From Thinopyrum elongatum (lineage: Eukaryota; Streptophyta; Magnoliopsida; Poales; Poaceae), in contig CM022303.1 in the NCBI GenBank assembly GCA_011799875.1, forward strand, positions 424,570,483 through 424,634,482: a stretch of 64,000 nucleotides of DNA. Reading direction: 5' to 3'. Each line of letters starts with the position of its first letter. Position 1 is the stretch's first letter. The notes beneath the pieces were generated by a model. The model saw nothing but the letters and a program-made list of their open reading frames with translations. It made no database searches and had not been told where the DNA came from. A program made the position numbers and the translations under genes. This document shows, in pieces, positions 56,746-64,000 of this stretch.

Positions 56746-57579
56746 TTTTCTTGCAGCAACACGTGGTGAGATTTCGCCTTCTCTTGAAGAAGCGTACCGC
56801 AGGATTGGGCATGATGCCATAAACAGGAGGTCACTGCACAAACAGGGCCAATCAAGTTCTGTTGCCCCTGAGGTACCGGTGTCTGATGATGTAGTGAGCA
56901 GTGCAACCCCTGGTTCTGTGAGGCAGGCGAGGGTAGTTCACCCTCCACCGGCAGAAGTTTTTTAGCCTGAGTTTATGGCTACAAAGGAGCAATTGCTTCT
57001 CTACTATGTTGTCAGGCGTTTCGGAAATGCGAGGTCGAACAATAATCACATGAAGGCGCTAAGAGAGTAATTACCATCCCACCCCCTAACTTGTTTTTTC
57101 ACCATTTGTCTATCTGGCATGTTTTGATTCCTTGTTTTGTTTTTCTTCGAAGATATGCTTCTTTCATGTTATATCATTTTTCATACAACTCATGTTTGGA
57201 CATAACTAAAATCATTCAATGCGATGCGACGTATGTTGACCCTGGTGATCTAGTCGAGTCCGTGAGGCCCACAGGTAAAATGTCGCAGAATGTAGTCGCC
57301 TGTGGGATCGACTTCATCAACAAGCATGTGGACATTTCTGCCGACAAGACCATCATGAGCTACAGCGTGACCCAAAAAATCTTTGATGGTGACTTCCACC
57401 ATTCTATCGCCAGGAAACATTTTGCTGTGCATGGTGATTTCAAGTTGACATTGGAAAAAATTGTAGCGTCACACCTTTCTAGAGTTTTTTTCACTTATTG
57501 TGCTGGTGTACAACTCTCTTCCATATGTTTTTTTGTTGACTACCCTTTTTGTGGCAATTGCTCTTGAACACAAATGGAA

Positions 57580-58045
57580 ACTTTATTGAAACACAAACGA
57601 CAACTTCATTGAAACACAGATGGCAACTCTACTGAAACACATATGGCAACTTCATTGAAACACAAATGGCAACTCATTTGAAACACATATGGCAACTTTA
57701 TTGAAATAGTGATGGCAACTCTATTGAAACACATATGGTAGCTTTTACTGAATCAAATATGGCGACTTTCACTCACCCCATGGCATTTCCCCCCTTTTCT
57801 ATGCATGCCATCCTGACCTGACCATCTTCCTTTTGTTGTTTTGCACAACTTTTTCCATTTACATTTTCCACAACACATTTTGCATATTAATTAGAGATGG
57901 CAACTATGGTTTCTCACATGCAATCTTTACTCTCATTATCATGTCAATTTTTTTTTTCAAAAAACATGGTAGAAACTCATATATGGCAAGTTCACTTCAC
58001 ATTACATGGAAACTTTAACCAACTATTTTTCATGGCATTTTTTTG
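57580..58045 (+). repeat. ATGGCAACT repeats, ~25-bp tandem section
   Basis: Between 57590 and 57740 seven units of GAAACACANATGGCAACT follow each other at 24-25 bp, the most regular tandem section of the element. Looser copies continue to 58035, just before the acceptor at 58048. Confidence 0.8.
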
Positions 58046-58649
58046 CAGATCATGTTCCCCATGTTCCAAGAGCTCACACCAGATAACCCAGTTGACAAGT
58101 GTGGTCACCACTACACCATATGCATTGACCTGAAGCACCAAGGTTTTTAGGTCCTCGATTCTATGCGATCAGGAGATGATACCAGACTCATGGTTCATGC
58201 TGAATTCTTCATCCAGAACCTCAAAGAAACCTGGAGCCATCATTATGGTAGCTCAAAGGTCCAGATCAGTCACTATCCAACCGAGTACATCACGACGGCC
58301 AAGCAAGGCAACGGGTAAGGATTTTTTTGCCTGACTGGATGACCGCCTTTTTTTCACCCAACGTATATGGTTTTCTGCTTCATTTGTTTTCTGCAGTTTC
58401 CCTGAAAGGTTTGTTTGTTTCCATGTGTCCCTTTGCTTTGTTTGTAGGCATGACTGTGGCTACTACATGCTGGAATACCTTGCAAAGTGGGAAGGTCAAA
58501 AGGTTCCTGTTATCACAAACGCAAGTGTAGCTGAGCTTCGTAAAATCTTGACATGGAACTAGGTGACGAACCTAGAGTTCAACAAGCGGCCTGGAGCACA
58601 GGATTTCATTGAGGGAGCTGTCAAAACGACCAACAAGAAGTATCACTGA

Positions 58650-59160
58650 TCACACGATGGTCGATGCCCCATGTCTACCTTACATTCTTGCCGGATGAAT
58701 GTAAGGTATCTTTTGTTCTTTTCGAAACCATGTCGTGTGCTATGTTATGTCTGTTTGATGTACCCGTACTTTTTTAGTGATGGCTTGCATGCCTTTTGTG
58801 ATGATGTAATATATGTTTGCAACTGAATCTGTTAGGGATCACAACGACTACTTATGTTTCTTATGTAGTGTCCGTACTAACGTTTGAAAGCGTATGGATA
58901 CTCGTATCATTTGTGTGCTGGTCCAAAATGTGCTTTCAATTTTTTCATCGACAAGTTGAGTTCACTTTTCCACTGATTATCTTCAAAGCTCGATAAATTG
59001 TGGAGGCCACACTTAGTCGAAACTAGTTTTTTCTTGATAGTACGAGCATGTAGTATGAATATGCACTATGTTCAATTCTTGTTCTGCATACGTTACGTGG
59101 CAAATACTTCAAGCCTCTCCTTGGCTACGTCGAATGATTTTTTATGGGGAAATTGTAGCT
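58650..59160. other. Intergenic region between the converging MULE genes
   Basis: No gene or repeat array is visible; it is the 3' flank of the Ulp1-like gene. Confidence 0.4.
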
Positions 59161-59660
59161 TATTATGAGAGTTTTTCCTTATGGCAGTTGTAGTTCATTT
59201 CAGATGGCATTTACAATGCGTTCCACATGGAAAATGTTGGTGAACACACATGGCAACTATTACTGCTTGCATGTGGCAAATACAGCGTTATATATGTTGA
59301 AGTTTATAAATACTATGGACATGGCAACTGCAAAGCTTTTTGCAACTTGGGCAAATATACTAGTGACCATATGGAATTTTTATACATACGATCATACTTT
59401 AATTTTTGCGTACTTCACATATCAAGTATATTAATTCATACATGGCAACCGTGGTACCCCTTGCATGGCAATTTCAGTACTTCATAGATGGCAACTTTTT
59501 TTCAACAATTCGTTCATGGCGATCACAATACCTCTCACATGGCAACAACAGTAGTACGTACATGGCAATTATTTTTTTTGAGAATGCATACAACGCAAAC
59601 AGAGTACCTCTTCCATGGCAACTGTAGTAGTGGATACATGGCATTTTCTTTTCATTTTCT
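59160..59660 (+). repeat. ATGGCAA repeats downstream of both MULE genes
   Basis: About fifteen CATGGCAA motifs lie here in plus orientation, outside any intron, between the 3' ends of the two genes. Confidence 0.75.
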
Positions 59661-59892
59661 GTGAGACATCACCAATACTACTGGCATGCCTACCACATCA
59701 CCATCTGTCTTGCAAAATTATCACTAACCACAAACCTAGCAACTTCCACAGTTGCCTATGGGTCCCCACCTCCTTTCCTTGGCTTCTTGTGCTTTGCTTA
59801 AATTTCTAACCCTGACTTGTATCGCATCTCCTTTGGACACCCTTTTGTGATGGAGCGTGGTGGGTTCCTGACTTGTGTTTGTGTGTTTGATG

Positions 59893-62800
59893 CTACCCTA
59901 CTTCTGAGTTTTTAGAGGATGGCCCTGTCGATGTAGGCGCACTAGAACTACGTGCGAATCCATGTAAGGCCTCCTCAGCCATCCTTTGCTTGATTGCATC
60001 GAGCTCTCTTTTTAGGGCTTTCCTGTGTTTGTCTCCTACTCTGGCAATCTCATGGCTCTTGCATGCGTCGTCTATTAGTTCAGCATAGTTCTTTGTCAAG
60101 ACCATGTGCCTCACGGATTCCATGGTTTCTTCTGGTTTATTCTCATGCACGACCAAGACTGCGTTTGATTTGTGTAGCCCTAACGCCTCGTCAGCATCCG
60201 AAGTCCATCATCGTCGTATGAAATGGCGTGGCAAATGCTTTACCCCGTGCACATCCATAACTCTGAGTATGTGGCAGCACATGATCCCGTCCCAGTTCAT
60301 ACTTGTAGCATTCGTAGTAGTACTCATCATCCTTTATGTTGGCCCTCACATAGTAGTTTCTTCCTTTGTATGGATCATCCGGTTCTGAATCAGACATGTC
60401 CCTCAGAGTACACACCTTGTATGTCCATTCGTTAATCTGATAAGCAGCATATAAGGAGGACAGTTTTATTTCTTCCCAGAACCTGCATGTTTCATGGTAA
60501 TTACTTTTCCTTTCTTTTTTGTAAATCATTTTTTGATTTTTTACAGTAGGTGACAAATGGCAACCATAGTAAATTTAATACGACAAACAAAGCATCAAAC
60601 ACATGGCAAATATGGTTGTTTCCACATGGCAATTGTAGTTCATTCTATTTTTGGCAGACAAAGTGTGACTCACATGGCAACCATTCTGCTATCTTACATT
60701 TTTGCGCATGTCAAACTAGCAGGTGTACACTACATATTATAGTATGTCAAACATGGCAATTACAATAAACCCAACATGGCAAACAAAGTGTAGTCCACAT
60801 GGCAATTATGGTTTTTCCAACATGGCAACTGTGTCAAACTTTCACATGGCAAACATAGTTTACTCCACATGGCAAATACCTACATTCCACATGGCAAGTA
60901 TAGTACATTCTACATGGCAACTACAATACATTCAAGATGGCAAAATAAAGGGCAAAACACATGGTAACTATGGTTTGTTCTCCAATTGGCAAATATGGTT
61001 GTTTCCACATGGCAAATATGGTTGTTTCCACATGGCATTTGTAGTTCATTTTATTTTTGGCAGTCAAAGTGTGACCCACATGGCACCCATTTTGCTATCT
61101 TACATTTTTTGCACATGTAAAACTAGGAGGTGTACATTGCATATTTATAGTATGTCAAACATGGCAATTACAGTAAACCCAACATGGCAAACAAAGTGTA
61201 GTCCACATGGCAATTATGGTTTTTTCAACATGGCAACTATATCAAACTTTCACATGGCAAACATAGTTTACTCCACATGGAAAATACCTACATTCCACAT
61301 GGCAAGTACAATACATTCTACATGGCAACTACCGTACATTCAAGATGGCAAAACAAAAGGCAAAACACATGGTAACTATGGTTTGTTCTCCAATTGGAAA
61401 CTGTAGTTCAATTTTCAGCATACATACATAGTTGAATCTATATGGTAGCTACATTCCTTTACACAGGACAAACATTTTTGTTACTTGACTGTTACTTTTG
61501 CAAAAGATAGCATGTACCATGGTTATTGCTCTTTTTATTGTGATTTTATTTAGCAAGTCTGATGGTGAATGCATTCTGCCACACACGTTAGCTACGTGTG
61601 TACATATATTACCTGAAAAAGATTTTGTTGGTGTATATTTTTCTCATCTGCCTCCCCATCAGTTTGTATGTCAGGAAATTAGGTTGCTTAAGTGTTGTGT
61701 TCGCTTCTTGCTGCAGTTCTGCACCCAGTATTTTCTGCTGCAAAGCTGTATATTGCTTGGCAAACTGTAGCAATGAGTTGCCGGGGCTCACGTAATGCTT
61801 CAAAATAGCATTGAAACCTTCACTGCGTTACGTAGTTTGTAGCAATGGGTAGAAGCATTGCATGAAGAAGGCTGGCACCCAGTACTTTTGCTCCTCCCAT
61901 AGGTTTTGAAGGGTCTCATTGTCCTGAACTTGTATTTTTCAAGCATGGCCTTCCAGCTCCGTTCAAACTCCTCCACTGTCAAACTATGGTCCACACACAA
62001 CTCGAATGCCTTATGTAGATCTTGACAGTCAGCAAAGAACGGTCCTAGAGTCTCTTCTGCCTTCCTTATAATATGCCACCTACAGTGCCTGTGCACTGCA
62101 AGGGGAAGACTTCCTTGATGCCTCCATGCATGCTAAAGTCTTGGTCCGTTATTATGTTCATTGGAGCAAGTCCATCCATGCACTCCACGAAGGTTTTGAG
62201 AAGCCGCGTGTAGCTATCGATATCTTCATTCCGTACAAGGCCGCAACCAAACTGCAAGGACTGGTTGTGGTTGTTTATACCTATGAATGGAGCACATGGC
62301 ATCTTGTACATGTTCGTCAGATATGTCGCGTCGAAAGAAATGCAGTCACGAAATTGTTTGTAGGCTCTCCGCGTTGCACCATCCACCCAGTACATGTTTT
62401 TGACGCGGTCCTCATCGTCGAGTCTAGTTCTATAGAAGAAATCGGGATCCACCTTTTCTATCTCTTTGAAGTAGGCAATGGTGTCTTCTACGTCAGCTAA
62501 CTTGCTTTCTCTGTGATACTTTGCCGTCAAGTTTGTGACGTCTACTGGTAGGTAGGGCAAGCTACTCATTTTTCATCTTTGCTGTGTATGAGGGACAATA
62601 TCTAGACCATTCTCACAGTATTGACATTGCAATCATGCATCAATTTTATAAACTGCTTCTCCTGGGGCCTGAATCCTTGGTGGGTGCTCAGAAATTTTAC
62701 CAGGTTAAACTTCTTAATCATCTCATGATTGTGGTCATTGACAAACTCTTTGATGACATACCAAGCCCCTTCTAGGTTGAGCCTCATTCTGGCAGGGCAT

Positions 62801-63346
62801 CCCATCTTCAAAACAACGCCTTCTGCGATCTGGTATGATTGGCCCATCAGCGTTGTAGTTCTTATTCTTTCTTGCCTTGTAGCATCTTAGCTCACCTCGT
62901 CTGCACTCCCAAGTTGTTTCCAGTTTCTTATGGTATTCTGTGTTTATCACGAAGCCATTGAATTTTGCATAACTCTGATAGTAGTTCTTGGCATCATCAA
63001 ATGTACTAAATTTCTGACCAATGTACGGCGGTTGAGTTGGCATGAATTCGTACTATCCCTCTTCTTCCTCTTCATGCATATCATCATCATTTTCCTCATT
63101 CACTTCTGTATTGGTGGCGGTTTCTTCTGTTCATACGTTGCTCGTGCCGGTGCACACAGGCGTGTTGGTTGTCGTTACTACAATGATGGCAAGCCCTGAC
63201 AGTGAATCTGCATTGTTCGTGCTTGGCTGGTTGGCCTGCTCGTGGAGCGACCCTCCTGGGTGGCCCGAGGTACCCGTAGTAAACGTAGTTGGCACGCTGC
63301 TGAATGTAGTTGAAGCTTCTGCATTTTTATTTTCGAGAATATGCAT
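59893..63346 (-). pseudogene. MULE transposase (FAR1-type: FAR1, DDE and SWIM domains), broken
   Basis: Exon 1 runs from about 63346 to 61611, exon 2 from 60482 to 59893; the donor TTTTTCAG-GTAATA and acceptor AACATGCAG join in frame (IFF-R-FWEEI). After an acidic N-terminus comes a FAR1 DNA-binding domain (63010-62700: FDDAKNYYQSYA, WECRRGELRC, NDHNHEM). The DDE core follows, with CISFDATYLTN (first Asp) and NIITDQDFSM (second Asp); the Glu lies in the EEFERSW region. RSEGFNAILKHYV is the usual late motif. Exon 2 holds a SWIM zinc finger, C-Y, then after a frameshift GIMCCHILRVM. Damage includes stops at 63131 and about 63054 and 62602, and frameshifts near 62830, 62590, 62090, 61880 and 60300. 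FAR1-type MULE transposases are known in plants; this copy is inactive. Confidence 0.85.
60550..61450 (+). repeat. ATGGCAA repeats in the transposase intron, ~406-bp tandem duplication
   Basis: Two copies of a 406-bp block start at about 60605 and 61011, sharing TATGGTTGTTTCCACATGGC (60611 and 61017) and the full order of inner motifs. The array fills the transposase intron but keeps plus-strand orientation although the gene is minus. A 227-codon frame across it is a repeat by-product. Confidence 0.8.
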
Positions 63347-63359
63347 AGTCAGTACTTTT

Positions 63360-64000
63360 TGACTGGCAACTTTTTATGATCGCCCATGGCAACTGCAGTT
63401 GATCCCACAAGGCAATTGTAGTTGCCCATGCATGTCTGATGTAATCAATCATGCATGGCAACTGCAGTAGTTCACCTATGGCAAATCTAATTGATCACAC
63501 ATGCCAACTATATTTGTTAGGACATGGCAAATGCATTTGAAAATTGATGGCAACTATAGTTTGAAATAGACATGGCACATGCAGTTGACAAGTCATGGCA
63601 ACTGTAGTTTGACAGACATTTTTTTTGTAAATGCAGTTTCGATAAGTGATGGCAACTACTGTTTACCAGTCATGGCAACTGCAGTTGATCAGACATGGCA
63701 AACGCAGATGATAATTCATGGCAAATGCATTTTCATGAGACATGGCAAATGCAGCTGATAGGTGATGGCAAATGCATTTGATCATAGAAGGCAAATGCAG
63801 TTGAACTAGTCATGGCAACTGTATTTGATCAGACATGGCAAACACAGTTGACAATTCATGGCAAATGCATTTTCATCAAACATGGCAAATGCAGCTGATA
63901 TGTGATGGCAAATGCAGTTGAATCAGACATGGCAAATGAAACTTGACAAGTGATTTAGCAAATGCAGTTGTTATGTGAAGGCAACTTCTGTTGGCAAGTG
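63360..64000 (+). repeat. Dense ~20-bp ATGGCAA array upstream of the transposase gene
   Basis: Units of 19-22 bp, such as CATGGCAACTGCAGTTGATC, follow each other to the window end. Many contain a palindromic CAACTGCAGTTG or GCAGCTG core. Being upstream of the transposase start and towards the element end, it could be both promoter-proximal and subterminal. Confidence 0.8.

Larger units (their letters stand above)
55336..58649 (+). pseudogene. Ulp1-like cysteine protease gene, 3' exons with catalytic domain (second part of split pseudogene)
   Basis: The exon cut by the CACTA resumes at 55336-55338 in frame and ends near 56181 (donor GTAACA), with stops at 55505 and 55550 and a frameshift near 56020. 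Further exons: 56757-57066 (stop 56963), about 57153-57490, 58049-58314 (stop 58148) and 58448-58649 (stop 58560, final TGA 58647). The last two encode the C48 peptidase core: HHYTICID supplies the catalytic His (about 58104), VLDS the Asp, and HDCGYYMLEYL the nucleophile Cys (58455-58457). Ulp1 enzymes cut SUMO or related ubiquitin-like tails. Introns and the C-terminal half are well preserved but at least five nonsense codons make it inactive. Confidence 0.75.
55336..64000. mobile_element. Right part of the Ulp1-carrying MULE, continues off window
   Basis: It contains the 3' exons of the Ulp1-like gene on the plus strand (to 58649), then the transposase gene on the minus strand (63346-59893), so the two genes converge. 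Beyond the transposase start, 63360-64000 is a dense ATGGCAA repeat array. The right terminal inverted repeat is outside the window. Confidence 0.75.

Noticed and set aside
60723..61406. 227-codon plus-strand open frame
   Set aside because: It consists entirely of ATGGCAA repeat translation (H-G-N, M-A, T-W-Q strings) and lies in the transposase intron.

Overview
The window looks like transposon-dense intergenic DNA from a large grass genome, most probably Triticeae (wheat, Aegilops or a relative). Reasons: nested LTR retrotransposons with LTRs like the Angela/BARE, Fatima and SIRE/Maximus types, several Stowaway MITEs, a large CACTA element, and no intact single-copy host gene. Family names come from my memory of Triticeae repeats and were not checked against a database.

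Layout. (1) 1-7188: minus-strand Copia retrotransposon, cut by the window edge, with a complete 5' LTR (5701-7188), primer-binding site, broken gag, no pol, and an internal promoter leading into a broken extra gene. (2) 7189-10183 and 55336-64000: two halves of one Mutator-like element (MULE). It carries a plus-strand Ulp1-type cysteine protease gene and, converging on it, a minus-strand MULE transposase gene with FAR1, DDE and SWIM parts. Both are pseudogenes. Introns and flanks are filled with ATGGCAA repeats in one orientation. (3) 10184-55335: a CACTA transposon inserted in a Ulp1 exon, with CACTACAAAAAAA termini and a 3-bp AGA target duplication; removing it joins the exon in frame. (4) Nested in the CACTA are a Copia element (19121-26966, duplication CACAG) and a Gypsy/Tat-like element (29672-38936, imperfect duplication TACCC/TCCCC).

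Apart from the two retrotransposons the CACTA holds about 28 kb: terminal repeat arrays, exon-like blocks of transposon genes, MITEs, and decayed host-gene material, namely a WRN-type 3'-5' exonuclease, a SINA-type zinc-finger fragment in its own small TIR element, an F-box/DUF295 gene, and an alanine/charge-rich gene of unknown function with a good promoter. No CACTA transposase (TNP2) domain was seen.

Inferred order: MULE first; then the CACTA and the left Copia into the MULE; then Copia, Gypsy and MITEs into the CACTA. Almost every coding region has nonsense or frameshift damage. The exceptions are the short gag at 22078-22953 and the SINA fragment. I found no rRNA, tRNA, CRISPR or bacterial-type feature.
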